DNA of 64,000 nt from an uncultured Chryseobacterium sp. (GTDB taxonomy: Bacteria; Bacteroidota; Bacteroidia; Flavobacteriales; Weeksellaceae): positions 1 to 64,000 of the forward strand of contig CAJYWN010000011.1 of assembly GCA_913778275.1 (NCBI GenBank). The letters are read 5' to 3'. The notes beneath the pieces are model-generated. The model was not told the DNA's origin, made no database searches, and worked only from the letters and a program-made list of their open reading frames with translations. The translations under genes and the position numbers were made by a program. Each line of letters starts with the position of its first letter. Position 1 is the stretch's first letter. Positions 16,718 through 25,840 of this stretch are shown piece after piece.

Positions 16718-17425
16718 ATGAAAAAGATTATTCTCATTGAAGACGAAACAAGTGTGGTGTCCTTTATCAAAAAAGGCCTTCAGGAAAGCGGCTATGAAGT
16801 TTCTGTTGCATTTGACGGTAAAACGGGTGTTCAGCTTGTGCAGTCCAATGACTTTGATCTGGTCATTCTGGATATTATGCTTCCGGAAATGAACGGGCTT
16901 GATGCCTGTAAAGAAATCAGGAAAACCAACCAGAATGTTCCTATTCTGTTTCTTACTGCTCTGGGAACTTCAGAAAATATTGTGCTCGGGCTGGAAAGCG
17001 GAGGCGATGATTATCTTGTAAAACCGTTTAAATTTATTGAATTGGTTGCCCGTGTAAAATCACTCTTGAGAAGAAGCAACAACGGTAATAGCCCGGAAAT
17101 AGCGGAACCTGAAGCGGATCAGGAACATATCTATCAGTTTTCAGACCTTGTTCTTAACGATTACACGAAAAAAGTAACCCGGAATGGTGAAGAGATTTCG
17201 CTTACTTCAACAGAATACAAACTGCTGCTTTACTTTCTGAATAATCCTGAAAAAGTAATCTCCAGAGCAGAAATACTGGATGCGGTTTGGGGAGTTAATT
17301 ACGAACTGGGAACCAATGTGGTCGATGTCTACGTCAATTACCTCAGAAAAAAGCTGGATCATCAGGAAGATAATAAACTCATTCATACCGTTATCGGGAT
17401 GGGGTATGTTTTAAAAAAATCATAG
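16718..17425 (+). CDS. OmpR/PhoB-family response regulator
   Basis: 235 aa. The receiver domain has acidic pocket residues Glu8/Asp9, phospho-acceptor Asp52 (LDIMLPE), Thr80 and Lys102 (VKPF). A C-terminal winged helix (about 135-233) is of the OmpR type. Only 3 nt separate it from the kinase gene. Its targets are not visible; the neighbouring outer-membrane barrel gene and the peptide locus are candidates. Confidence 0.95.
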   Translation: MKKIILIEDETSVVSFIKKGLQESGYEVSVAFDGKTGVQLVQSNDFDLVILDIMLPEMNGLDACKEIRKTNQNVPILFLTALGTSENIVLGLESGGDDYLVKPFKFIELVARVKSLLRRSNNGNSPEIAEPEADQEHIYQFSDLVLNDYTKKVTRNGEEISLTSTEYKLLLYFLNNPEKVISRAEILDAVWGVNYELGTNVVDVYVNYLRKKLDHQEDNKLIHTVIGMGYVLKKS

Positions 17426-17428
17426 CGG

Positions 17429-18841
17429 ATGTTTAATAAAGTTATCACCAACCAAACCAAAACCATGGTGCTTTTGATGCTGGTTTTCACCGCAATTATT
17501 CTGCTGTTCAGTGGTTTGGTATATTTTTCCATTGTTAATTTTTCGCACCAGCGGTTTTACGAGCTTTTAAAGATCCGTACCACCACCATCATTCAGGTGG
17601 AAAAAAGCAAAGATAATCTTGATCTTCCGGAAAATTATATCCTGAACGGGCTGAATGATGAAGAGCTCCCTATGGAACGCGATTATGTTTTTGCCGTTCC
17701 CACAGATTCCAATTTTAATAAAATCTCACAGGAAATCCATATTCCCGCCTCATTTTTCAGAAGTATTGTTAAAAAAGGGGAGTCCAATTATAATGACAAA
17801 GAGTTTTATTATATCGGTCAGACTTTCCGGCATGATGATAAAAATTATATTGCCATTGCCTCTGCAAAAAACCATTATGTGGTGTATTATCTCGGGTTTC
17901 TAAAGAGAACATTGATTACCTGTATTGTTCTGTCGTTGTTTTTTAGTATGATTTTTTCTTTTTATCTGTCTAAAACGTTATTCAAACCAATCCTGAAAAT
18001 TACCGGAAAAGTAAAAGAAATAAGCTCCGAAAATCTTCACCTCAGACTGGAGCCGCAACCGGATAATAAGGAGCTGAATGAGCTGGTAGATACATTCAAC
18101 GATATGCTGAATCGTATTGAAACGTCTTTTGAAACTCAAAATCATCTCATTGGAAACGTTTCTCATGAATTAAGAACCCCTTTAACGTCTATTATGGGAG
18201 AGGCGGATGTTGCTCTTTCAATCTCAAGAACCAATAGTGAATACAAAGAAACTTTAGGCATCATTCTGGATGAAGCGGAAAAACTCGATAAAAAGATCAA
18301 TGCCTTACTCATGATCGCACAAACCGGATTCGATGGTAAAATCCAGAAAATGGACAAAGTAAGGATGGATCAGCTGCTCTGGGATGTTATCGAAACCTTA
18401 CGGAGGATTGACTCGAGAAATAATATTTACCTCGATATAAGCATGCTGCCGGACAATCCTAAAAAGCTAAAAGTTCAGGGGAACGAACAGCTCCTTCATC
18501 TTGCGGTTACCAATATTATTCAGAACGGATGCAAATATTCGAATTTTCAGCAGGTAAAGGTATCTCTGGGTGCTACTGATAACGATGTTTATATCATTAT
18601 TAAAGATAACGGAATAGGAATTCCGCAGGAAGAGATGAACAAAATTTATGATCCTTTCTTCAGAGCTTCCAATACAAAGAATTATGAAGGCTACGGAATC
18701 GGGCTTCCACTGGCCAGAAATATCGTGAGAATGCATCATGGCGAACTTATTGTCAGTTCCTACGAAAGCCAGGGAACAACCGTACAGCTCCGGTTTCCAA
18801 ATTTTTACAGTATACTGCAGGAGAGTGAAAGAGAAAGTTGA
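17429..18841 (+). CDS. Sensor histidine kinase
   Basis: 470 aa. There are two transmembrane helices (about 13-35 and 160-180) around a roughly 120-residue periplasmic sensor region, then a HAMP-like linker. The DHp domain has His246 in VSHELRTPLT, and the HATPase domain has N, G1 (DNGIGIP) and G2 (GYGIGLPLA) boxes. It is cognate to the response regulator just upstream. The sensor region has no recognised domain. The gene is followed by a strong terminator. Confidence 0.95.
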   Translation: MFNKVITNQTKTMVLLMLVFTAIILLFSGLVYFSIVNFSHQRFYELLKIRTTTIIQVEKSKDNLDLPENYILNGLNDEELPMERDYVFAVPTDSNFNKISQEIHIPASFFRSIVKKGESNYNDKEFYYIGQTFRHDDKNYIAIASAKNHYVVYYLGFLKRTLITCIVLSLFFSMIFSFYLSKTLFKPILKITGKVKEISSENLHLRLEPQPDNKELNELVDTFNDMLNRIETSFETQNHLIGNVSHELRTPLTSIMGEADVALSISRTNSEYKETLGIILDEAEKLDKKINALLMIAQTGFDGKIQKMDKVRMDQLLWDVIETLRRIDSRNNIYLDISMLPDNPKKLKVQGNEQLLHLAVTNIIQNGCKYSNFQQVKVSLGATDNDVYIIIKDNGIGIPQEEMNKIYDPFFRASNTKNYEGYGIGLPLARNIVRMHHGELIVSSYESQGTTVQLRFPNFYSILQESERES

Positions 18842-18860
18842 AGAAACTCCTTTAATCAAT

Positions 18861-18892
18861 AAAAAAACCAATCTCAGCGAGATTGGTTTTTT
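18861..18892. terminator. Bidirectional terminator
   Basis: A near-perfect stem of about 14 bp (A-rich arm at 18861, T-rich arm to 18892) with loop AGC sits between convergent genes 17429-18841 and 18898-21615 and can serve both strands. Confidence 0.9.
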
Positions 18893-18897
18893 ACTTT

Positions 18898-21615
18898 TTA
18901 TTTAAAGTTGAATTTTACGGTAAACATTACCTGGCTTGGCCGGAGTTGTATCCTTGTATATCTGGTATCGGTAGTTCCGATTTCATAGGTTTCGAATACT
19001 TTCTTGTTAGCAATATTCATCCATTTTACTTCAAAGTCAATTTTCTTTTTAGCCCAAGTAAACTGGTAAGAAACATCGTAGAAGGCATTATGGTATTTTT
19101 GCCCGACAGCATTTGTATTCACCTGGTCCCAGTTGAATCCAATCGTATGATTTTCTATCGGATACAAGAAAAAGCCTAAATTGTGTGTAAATCCTTTTCT
19201 GTCCGCATCAGAACTTACTCTTCCGGCGCTTCTTTGTTTTGTACTCGTAAGATTAGCATTATAGTCTATGCTCATCCAGCTGAAATACGTGTTATTGAAT
19301 TTTATACCCACAGACTGACTGTTATTTTTATTGGTGAAAAAAGCATTATTCAGGAAAAGATCAGATTTTGTGGTATTATTGCTATAGCTCACAGAAGCAT
19401 TGGTTTTGAATTTTGGAAAGTATTTTCCCACTTCTGCGCTGTATCCACTGGTCAATATATGGTTATCCTGTTCTAAATATTCCATAACGGTATATCCCTG
19501 AACGATTGTTGGATTGGAGATGAGGTTTCTTTTTGCATCGGAATATCTGTAATTGATATTAAAAAACAGATTATTAAGAGGGTTTCTGTATTCTATTCTG
19601 GTTCCTGCAGATTTATTATTATTCTGCGGAATAGGGTTGGATGCTTTCATAGCGTTAATTCCTGTTGGTGAAGTCATCATAAATCCTGCATAGGCGGTAT
19701 TAACCTCACCGAAATTATTATTGATATTTGCATTTACCGATGCTTTCCAAAAAGAGGCAAAAGTATATTGCGCAAAAATACTTGGTTCAAAAGTTACTTT
19801 ATTGATGTCTTTTGAAACTGATCTTGCAGGGTCTTCCGCTTTGATATTATTCGAGTTTACCGGGAAATTGGCATAGATCATCCATGCATCATTTTTGTAG
19901 TTCACTCCTACACTTCCGTAAGGAGTTGCGGTGGTATAGGTAAGGTCGTTACTATAGGCCGAAAATGGTGTGGTAATAGTATTTGGCGGTGCCGGAGGAT
20001 TGGTCTGCACATTATAAAGATCAGATACCAGATTTGTTGATTTAAAATTAAATCCGATCTCCGGAGTGAATGTCCATCCTTTTGTAGAAAAGCCAATGTT
20101 GGCAGAATGATTTGCTTCAAAAGTTTTCAGCCTCATGCTCTGTGTTGCAAGACTGTTTGCGGAAGGTGTATAAAATCCGGGAATCTGTAAATACGATGCA
20201 GGAGATACTTCCAAGGTCTGTCTGTCTGTCTGGTAATTGATAAAAGAGAGTATATTCACCATTTTCTCTTTCCACGGAACAATTGTACTGAGAGAGTTCT
20301 GAAATGATGTGGTTGGAGATTCAATTGCTTCTTCACCGTATCTTTTAGAGTTTACTGAACTGTTTACCGTTCTGTCTGCAATGGCTCTGTCTGCATTCCA
20401 ATATTGAGAAAAGCTTGTGGTGTTTTTAAAGAAACCTTTCTTCGCATTCTTAGTGAATATTAATTCTCCTTTTGCTTTATCGGTGTAGAAGTTATTACGA
20501 ACATTCTGAAATATGGTGGATGCCGGATAATTCGCAGTGGCAAAAATCTCTTGTTGTGTATATGATTCTCTTTCCACCGCATTATTTGTATAGTTGGCAT
20601 TGGCTTTCAGCTCCCATTCTTTTTTCTTATCGATATTCGTAAGATAGTTGGCAGATAAATAATGCACACTATTCATCAGATATCTTTTCACCGGAAGATT
20701 AGGGATGCTTGCATTTTCTACATTCAGCCAGTCGTTTTGGGAAGCATTGATCCTTCTTCCCTCAAACCGGTTTCCGAAAGCCAGGATGTTTCCCTCATTT
20801 TCCACCTGCTCTCCCATATTATTGGTTTTATAGTTCACCACCCACTGGCTTTTCTGCCCAAAGAACATAGGGGTTAATTTTACATTCCATAGCCACGGAT
20901 CTCCGAAGCCGGTACCTACTTCGCCTCTTCCCGTCATCGTAACGGAATTTTTCAGCTTGATATTGATGGCAGCCTGATCAGAAGGTACTTTATCCTGAAG
21001 GATTTTTACGGGCTGGTGATTTTCCAGCACTTCAACTTTTTGTACGGCATCCTTCGGAAGTGAGTTGTTGATGGTTCCGTAACCGCCTTCCATAAGATCT
21101 TTTCCGTTAACGTAGAATTTGTTGATGGCATTACCCTGATAGAGTATGGTTCCGTCTGTATTCACTTCAATACCCGGGATTTTTTTCATCACGTCGGCCA
21201 GTGTTCTGTCGCTTTTGCTGTCGAAGGCTTTCAGATCATAAGCGATGGTGTCCCCTCTTGCCGTGATCATTTTTGTTTTCAGCTGTACTTCTTTGATTTC
21301 CGTAGCTTCACCTTCCATCTTGAAGTTCATCGTCTGATCGCTGTTGCTGATCTGCTTGGTTAAAGGTCTTTGGTTGAATGCCTTCACCTTAAGGTCTACA
21401 TTAGACTCTGCAGAAGTAAAGGTTACTTTGTATTCTCCCTTGGAATTGGTAATAGCATAAGCAAGGATGGCATCCTTGCCCGGCTCTTCTATGGTAACAC
21501 TTGCGCTGGGGATCGCCACGCCATCTTCATCCGTGATTTTTCCCGAAACCGTTTTCTGTGCAAAAGAAAATGCTGAGAATAAAATCATGACGAATAAAGT
21601 AATTTTCAATTTCAT
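18898..21615 (-). CDS. Outer-membrane beta-barrel protein (TonB-receptor-like) with CarboxypepD_reg domain
   Basis: 905 aa. A signal peptide (1-19) precedes a carboxypeptidase-regulatory-like domain (about 20-95). A plug-like region contains the MKKIPGIEV motif and a GRGEVGTG turn, then a large barrel ends in Phe-Lys. It has the same architecture as the protein at 258-2870, with matching KKxPGxEV and INIKLK segments, so the two are distant paralogues. It converges on the two-component genes. The substrate is unknown; export of a peptide product or uptake are both possible. Confidence 0.85.
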   Translation of the reverse strand: MKLKITLFVMILFSAFSFAQKTVSGKITDEDGVAIPSASVTIEEPGKDAILAYAITNSKGEYKVTFTSAESNVDLKVKAFNQRPLTKQISNSDQTMNFKMEGEATEIKEVQLKTKMITARGDTIAYDLKAFDSKSDRTLADVMKKIPGIEVNTDGTILYQGNAINKFYVNGKDLMEGGYGTINNSLPKDAVQKVEVLENHQPVKILQDKVPSDQAAINIKLKNSVTMTGRGEVGTGFGDPWLWNVKLTPMFFGQKSQWVVNYKTNNMGEQVENEGNILAFGNRFEGRRINASQNDWLNVENASIPNLPVKRYLMNSVHYLSANYLTNIDKKKEWELKANANYTNNAVERESYTQQEIFATANYPASTIFQNVRNNFYTDKAKGELIFTKNAKKGFFKNTTSFSQYWNADRAIADRTVNSSVNSKRYGEEAIESPTTSFQNSLSTIVPWKEKMVNILSFINYQTDRQTLEVSPASYLQIPGFYTPSANSLATQSMRLKTFEANHSANIGFSTKGWTFTPEIGFNFKSTNLVSDLYNVQTNPPAPPNTITTPFSAYSNDLTYTTATPYGSVGVNYKNDAWMIYANFPVNSNNIKAEDPARSVSKDINKVTFEPSIFAQYTFASFWKASVNANINNNFGEVNTAYAGFMMTSPTGINAMKASNPIPQNNNKSAGTRIEYRNPLNNLFFNINYRYSDAKRNLISNPTIVQGYTVMEYLEQDNHILTSGYSAEVGKYFPKFKTNASVSYSNNTTKSDLFLNNAFFTNKNNSQSVGIKFNNTYFSWMSIDYNANLTSTKQRSAGRVSSDADRKGFTHNLGFFLYPIENHTIGFNWDQVNTNAVGQKYHNAFYDVSYQFTWAKKKIDFEVKWMNIANKKVFETYEIGTTDTRYTRIQLRPSQVMFTVKFNFK

Positions 21616-22124
21616 ATTTTACTATTTATGCTAATTAGTTAGTCGTTAAAGCTTTTTGTTACACAATAAGAAAGATTGCTGTAATAGAGGAAAGTTAAAA
21701 ATTAATTTTATCACTACAAATGCAGTTATAATTTCTTAATATAAACAACATTTTATTTTCACTGATTTTTTTTAAATTTTAGAAAATGAAAAATTTAAAA
21801 CCAAATGAAAAATTTTATTTCGTGCTTTTACAATCATTTACTCATCATAGAAAAATATTTTCAAAATATTTGTTATGATCATAATTTATCAACTTTTTAT
21901 GAATTAGCTTTATCAGATAAAGTTTTTATATTAGCATCAGGATGAATCTTTTTTGTTCATTATTGTGTTTTGCCCTGTAATACTTTTACAGGGTATTTTG
22001 TTGAGTATGTGATTTTATTTAGAATAAATAGGCAAAAATGATTTGAATCATAGATTAAAAAAAGCTTAAATCCGTTAACATATATTTTTATTTAATAATT
22101 TTGTAACATTAAATTTTTAAACAA
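21616..22124. other. Intergenic region with promoters and an orphan hairpin
   Basis: About 510 bp of AT-rich sequence between divergent genes. It holds a hairpin at 21973-21993 (8-bp stem CCCTGTAA/TTACAGGG) followed by TATTTTG, with a 12-codon open frame (21942-21980) running into it, and the promoter of the cupin gene. Otherwise I see nothing. Confidence 0.5.
22096..22103 (+). promoter_or_regulatory. -7 promoter element of the cupin-like gene
   Basis: TAATTTTG matches TAnnTTTG and lies 21 nt before the ATG at 22125. Confidence 0.5.
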
Positions 22125-23006
22125 ATGGGAATCAATTTAAAGCCTATTGATATTGTAGATGATATAACGCAGGAAGAATTCATTGAAAAATATCTTAAGC
22201 CCAGAAAGCCTGTCGTTATCAGGAATATGGCGAAAAAATGGCCTGCCTACCAAAAATGGACCATGGATTATATGAAGGAAGTAGTTGGAGATGTAGAGGT
22301 GCCGTTGTATGACAGTTCGAAGGCTGATCCCGCTGCTCCCATCAACGCTTCAGCCGCAAGAATGAAATTCGGGGATTATGTAGATCTCATCCAAAGAGAG
22401 CCTACCGACCTCAGGATTTTCCTTTTTGACCCGATAAAATATGCGCCTAATCTGCTGAAAGACTATATTTTTCCTAAAGACCTTATGGGAGGCTTTCTGG
22501 ATAAATACCCGAATATGTTCTTTGGCGGAAAAGGCTCTGTAACATTCCTGCATTTTGATATTGATATGGCGCATATCTTCCACACCCATTTTAACGGAAG
22601 AAAGCATATCCTTCTTTTCGATTACAAGTGGAAAGAAAGACTTTACAAAATTCCTTACGCAACCTATGCGCTGGAAGATTATGATATTGAAAATCCGGAT
22701 TTTACGAAATTTCCGGCACTGGATGGAGTAGAGGGTATCGAGTGTTTCCTGGAGCATGGCGACACCTTATTCATGCCAACCGGATGGTGGCACTGGATGA
22801 AATATCTGGACGGAAGCTTCTCCATATCGCTGAGAGCATGGGACAAATCCTGGGCTGTGAAGGCTCATTCTTTATGGAATCTTACGGTACAAAGGAAGTT
22901 TGACGATGTTATGAAGAAAAATTTCAAGAAGAAATACATGGACTGGAAGGAGAAAGTAGCCGTTAAAAGAGCGGAAATTGCCTGGAAAAGGGGATTACCG
23001 AAATAA
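22125..23006 (+). CDS. Cupin-like (JmjC/Cupin_8) Fe(II)/2-oxoglutarate oxygenase family protein
   Basis: 293 aa, cytosolic. The jelly-roll carries the metal motif LHFDID (His and Asp, about 142-146), an HTHFNGRKHILLF strand pair and the distal GWWHWM histidine (about 222). These are the HxD...H ligands and 2-oxoglutarate Lys/His features of FIH/JmjC-type hydroxylases. A basic C-terminal tail (about 260-293) could contact nucleic acid or ribosomes. The substrate is unknown. It is a single-gene unit ended by a clear terminator. Confidence 0.85.
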   Translation: MGINLKPIDIVDDITQEEFIEKYLKPRKPVVIRNMAKKWPAYQKWTMDYMKEVVGDVEVPLYDSSKADPAAPINASAARMKFGDYVDLIQREPTDLRIFLFDPIKYAPNLLKDYIFPKDLMGGFLDKYPNMFFGGKGSVTFLHFDIDMAHIFHTHFNGRKHILLFDYKWKERLYKIPYATYALEDYDIENPDFTKFPALDGVEGIECFLEHGDTLFMPTGWWHWMKYLDGSFSISLRAWDKSWAVKAHSLWNLTVQRKFDDVMKKNFKKKYMDWKEKVAVKRAEIAWKRGLPK

Positions 23007-23023
23007 ATAATAATAATACAAGA

Positions 23024-23055
23024 AGAGACCGCCTGAAAAGACGGTCTCTTTTTTT
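23024..23055. terminator. Terminator between the cupin gene and kptA
   Basis: AGAGACCG (23024-23031) pairs with CGGTCTCT (23042-23049), followed by a seven-T run. It ends the plus-strand cupin gene; kptA converges from the other side. Confidence 0.9.
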
Positions 23056-23596
23056 AAATCAGAATGTATTTCGGATCTATGAAATCCGTTAGCCAAACGT
23101 TATTTTCAGAAAGGTAAAATATGATCCCATCTTCCGACATTTTTCCGGTTTGAATAGTGAGAATAACAGGTTTTCCGTGGCGCATGCCGACTTTGGTAGC
23201 GATTTCTTTATCACTGCTTAAATGCACATGCTGCCGGCTTCTTTTCTCAATTCCGTTTCCCAAAATAGAATCAACATTTGCCTGCGCTGTTCCATGATAC
23301 AGAAATTCCGGAGGCTGCTGAGGTTTCAGCGCCAGATCAATAGCAATGGAATGCCCCTGGTTGGCTCTTATTTTCGTTTTATCTTCATTAAAAATAAAGC
23401 GTTTTTTATCGTTGGTTTCTATTATTTCATCCAATTCTTTCAGCGTAAAATCCTGATTCTGTTTTGCACATTTTTCCTGTAATTCTTTCACATCTGCCCA
23501 TCCGTTTTCGTCTAAATTCAGGTTAATGATTTCAGGTTGATGCCTTAACACCAGACTTAGGAATTTGCTTATATTTTTCTTGTGTTTTTCGTTCAC
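23054..23596 (-). CDS. kptA: RNA 2'-phosphotransferase (KptA/Tpt1)
   Basis: 180 aa, GTG start at 23596. The N-terminal winged-helix part has LSLVLRHxP and GW.DV.EL motifs. The C-terminal ART-like part has YHGT, RxxVHLS and VWLTD. The enzyme moves a 2'-phosphate from RNA to NAD+, making ADP-ribose 1'',2''-cyclic phosphate. In bacteria its substrates are uncertain and it can also ADP-ribosylate RNA ends. It heads the 3' end of an NAD+/ADP-ribose gene set (to 26400) on the same strand. Confidence 0.93.
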   Translation of the reverse strand: MNEKHKKNISKFLSLVLRHQPEIINLNLDENGWADVKELQEKCAKQNQDFTLKELDEIIETNDKKRFIFNEDKTKIRANQGHSIAIDLALKPQQPPEFLYHGTAQANVDSILGNGIEKRSRQHVHLSSDKEIATKVGMRHGKPVILTIQTGKMSEDGIIFYLSENNVWLTDFIDPKYILI

Positions 23597-23609
23597 GGTT
23601 GTTGTTGAA

Positions 23610-24548
23610 TTATGATAATTTCTTTTCTAATTTTTCACAAAGTTTTTCAATATCTTCCCTCCTCGCCAAAACATCTATCCACTCTTTCGGAATATTTTCA
23701 AAACCATAATAGATTCCGGCAATTCCGCCGGTGACGGCTCCCGTTGTATCGGTGTCTTCTCCCAGATTAACAGCTTTTAAAACCGCTTCAGCGTAATTTT
23801 CAGAATTCAGGAAGCACCATAGTGAGGCTTCCAGACTGTGAAGAACGTAACCTCCTGAACTGATGGAATCTTCTTGATACTCTGAAATGTCGTTCTTTAA
23901 AACCCTGTCAAAAAGCTGTATCTCTGTCGGGTTAAAACCCTGAATTTCTGCAAATTGCAACACCGCTTTCTGAGTATGCTGATACGCTTCTTTTTTATCT
24001 TTCCCTTTGAGTAATTCGATGGCAAAAATTACATAAATAAAACAGGCAAACACTGAACGAAAATGTCAGTGTGTGATTGAAGAAACTTCTTTTACCGTCT
24101 GATAGAGTTTTTCAATATTTTCTTCGTCTTTAAGATAGAAAACGAGCGAAAGTGTCCTCATTAAAGAACCATTTCCATTATCCTCTTCGAAAATATTTCC
24201 CGAAATTTTTGCGCTTTCTCCTTTTATTAATCTTGCGATAGAATGCTTTGTTGTTCCGCCAATATCGAATAATCTGCCATGGGCGGTCCAGTGTCCGTAT
24301 TTTACCCACTTCACAAAGCTTTGTCCGATTTTCTCCAGGTCATAGCCTTTTATGAGTTCTTCAGCAGTGCAAAGAGTTAATGAACTGTCATCACTCCATG
24401 TTCCTTTCGGCTGGTTCCACGATCCAAATTCCCGCATATTTTCAACAGGAAACCTTTTTAATGTTTCCCGACTTGTAAATTCCACCGGAACACCCAACGC
24501 ATCGGCTACACAAACTCCGAAAATTCCTGCTTTTACGCTATTTTCCAT
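23610..24548 (-). pseudogene. ADP-ribosylglycohydrolase (DraG-type) interrupted by an in-frame TGA
   Basis: Start ATG at 24548, overlapping the Sir2 stop by 1 nt. Both halves are in the same frame and would make about 312 aa. The N-terminal part has GVCVADALGVPVEF and TWSDDSSLT (Mg and ADP-ribose binding), and the C-terminal part has GEDTDTTGAVTGGIAG. The break is one TGA (24066-24068) between Thr-His and His-Phe-Arg-Ser. This conserved segment usually reads T-H-x-H-x-R-S, and one base change from GGA would give TGA. A GTG at 24053 could restart the C-terminal half. The enzyme would remove ADP-ribose from proteins or small molecules. Confidence 0.88.
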
Positions 24549-25234
24549 CACGCAAGATTTACCAGTTTATCAAACAGCAGTTTCATTCCCTGGGTAGCGG
24601 TTTCTTTCATCACAACTGCTCTCTGTCCATAGCCGAAACCGGTTTCATTCGGATTGATTACGATTAAAAGGCAGTCGTCTTTAATATCATGAAGCAGTCC
24701 GGCCGCCGGATATACCTGCAAAGAAGTTCCGATCACAAGGAAAATATCGGCTTCTCTTGCCATTTTTGTGGCTTCCCTCATCAACGGAACATCTTCTCCG
24801 AACCAAATAATAAACGGCCGTAGCTGCGCGCCGTCTTCTGCTTTATCGCCAATACGGATGTCACCTTTCTGTTCGTAAATCAGGTTTTTATTGTTGGATG
24901 AGCAGGATTTGAATAATTCGCCGTGTAAATGTAAAATATTGGTGGAACCCGCTCTTTCGTGCAGATCATCAATATTTTGGGTAATGATCTGAACATCGAA
25001 ATATTGTTCCAGTTCTGCCAATAATCGGTGGGCATCATTCGGTTCCACTTCATGAAGCTGTCGGCGCCTCTGGTTGTAAAATTCCAGTACCAATGCTCTG
25101 TCTTTTCTCCATCCTTCCGGACTTGCCACGTCCGTTATGCTGTGATTTTCCCAAAGGCCGTCTCCGTCCCTGAAGGTTTTTATTCCGCTTTCGGCACTGA
25201 TTCCGGCGCCGGTTAATATGGTTAGTTTTTTCAT
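24548..25234 (-). CDS. cobB: Sir2-family NAD+-dependent protein deacylase
   Basis: 228 aa. The Rossmann part begins with GAGISAESGI (9-18) and FRDGDGLW. The QNIDDLHERAG and LHLHGELF segments supply the catalytic His. The two Cys of the usual zinc ribbon are largely missing (only CSSNNKN remains), as in class III/U short sirtuins. GTSLQVYPAAGL binds NAD. It removes acyl groups from lysine, producing O-acyl-ADP-ribose, which the neighbouring macrodomain protein could process. Confidence 0.9.
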   Translation of the reverse strand: MKKLTILTGAGISAESGIKTFRDGDGLWENHSITDVASPEGWRKDRALVLEFYNQRRRQLHEVEPNDAHRLLAELEQYFDVQIITQNIDDLHERAGSTNILHLHGELFKSCSSNNKNLIYEQKGDIRIGDKAEDGAQLRPFIIWFGEDVPLMREATKMAREADIFLVIGTSLQVYPAAGLLHDIKDDCLLIVINPNETGFGYGQRAVVMKETATQGMKLLFDKLVNLA

Positions 25235-25295
25235 TTGTTTTTTTAATTTTTAAACGCAAAGCGCGCAAAGAGTTTATTACTAACTGTTTTAATTT

Positions 25296-25324
25296 CGCAA
25301 AGGCGTTTCACTCAGCAAATGATC
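25296..25324 (+). repeat. Repeat family 1, copy a (GCGTTTCACTCAGC core)
   Basis: A 29-nt element nearly identical to 31889-31917 and to the reverse complement of 32391-32419. It sits in the gap between the Sir2 and macrodomain genes. Confidence 0.85.
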
Positions 25325-25330
25325 GTTAAT

Positions 25331-25840
25331 TTATTCATCTAATAATTTTCTATAAATCTCTTCATTTTCCTCATCAAAACAAACGAAAATTACTTTTTCC
25401 AAAATTTCTGATCTGAAATTTTTTATCTCTTCAACTGCAATTTTGCCAGCCAGCTCCTTCGGAAACCGGTATACTCCTGTACTGATGTTGGGAAAAGCAA
25501 TGGTATTAAGACCAAGGCTTTCTGATAACCTTAATGAATTCTTATAGCAACTTGCCAGTAATTTCGAGCATTTTTCTTCATCTCCATTCCAGACCGGGCC
25601 AACGGTGTGGATCACATATTTTGCAGGAAGATTTCCGGCTGTGGTGACCACGGCTTCTCCTGTTTTGCACTTACCCTGTTTATTTCTTATCGCGATACAT
25701 TCTTCCAGAATCTGTTTTCCGCCCGCCCGATGAATGGCTCCGTCTACGCCGCCACCGCCCAGCAGGGAAGAGTTGGCTGCGTTGACGATGGCATCTGCTT
25801 CAGTTGTGGTGATGTCGCCTTTTATTAATTCAATGTTCAT
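25331..25840 (-). CDS. Macrodomain protein (O-acetyl-ADP-ribose deacetylase, MacroD/YmdB type)
   Basis: 169 aa. [24 protein letters not shown] (19-42) holds the catalytic Asn and Asp region, and ISTGVYRFP is the phosphate-binding loop. Members deacetylate O-acetyl-ADP-ribose and remove mono-ADP-ribose from acidic residues. It overlaps the NADAR gene by 11 nt and lies upstream of Sir2, whose product is a plausible substrate. Confidence 0.95.
   Translation of the reverse strand: MNIELIKGDITTTEADAIVNAANSSLLGGGGVDGAIHRAGGKQILEECIAIRNKQGKCKTGEAVVTTAGNLPAKYVIHTVGPVWNGDEEKCSKLLASCYKNSLRLSESLGLNTIAFPNISTGVYRFPKELAGKIAVEEIKNFRSEILEKVIFVCFDEENEEIYRKLLDE

Noticed and set aside
18898..21615. SusC assignment for the barrel protein
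   Set aside because: It lacks the SusC signature motif and has no SusD partner; it fits the CarboxypepD_reg/barrel family better.
24051..24068. Selenocysteine at the TGA in the ADP-ribosylglycohydrolase
   Set aside because: No SECIS-like hairpin is evident and the position is normally a small residue, not Cys.
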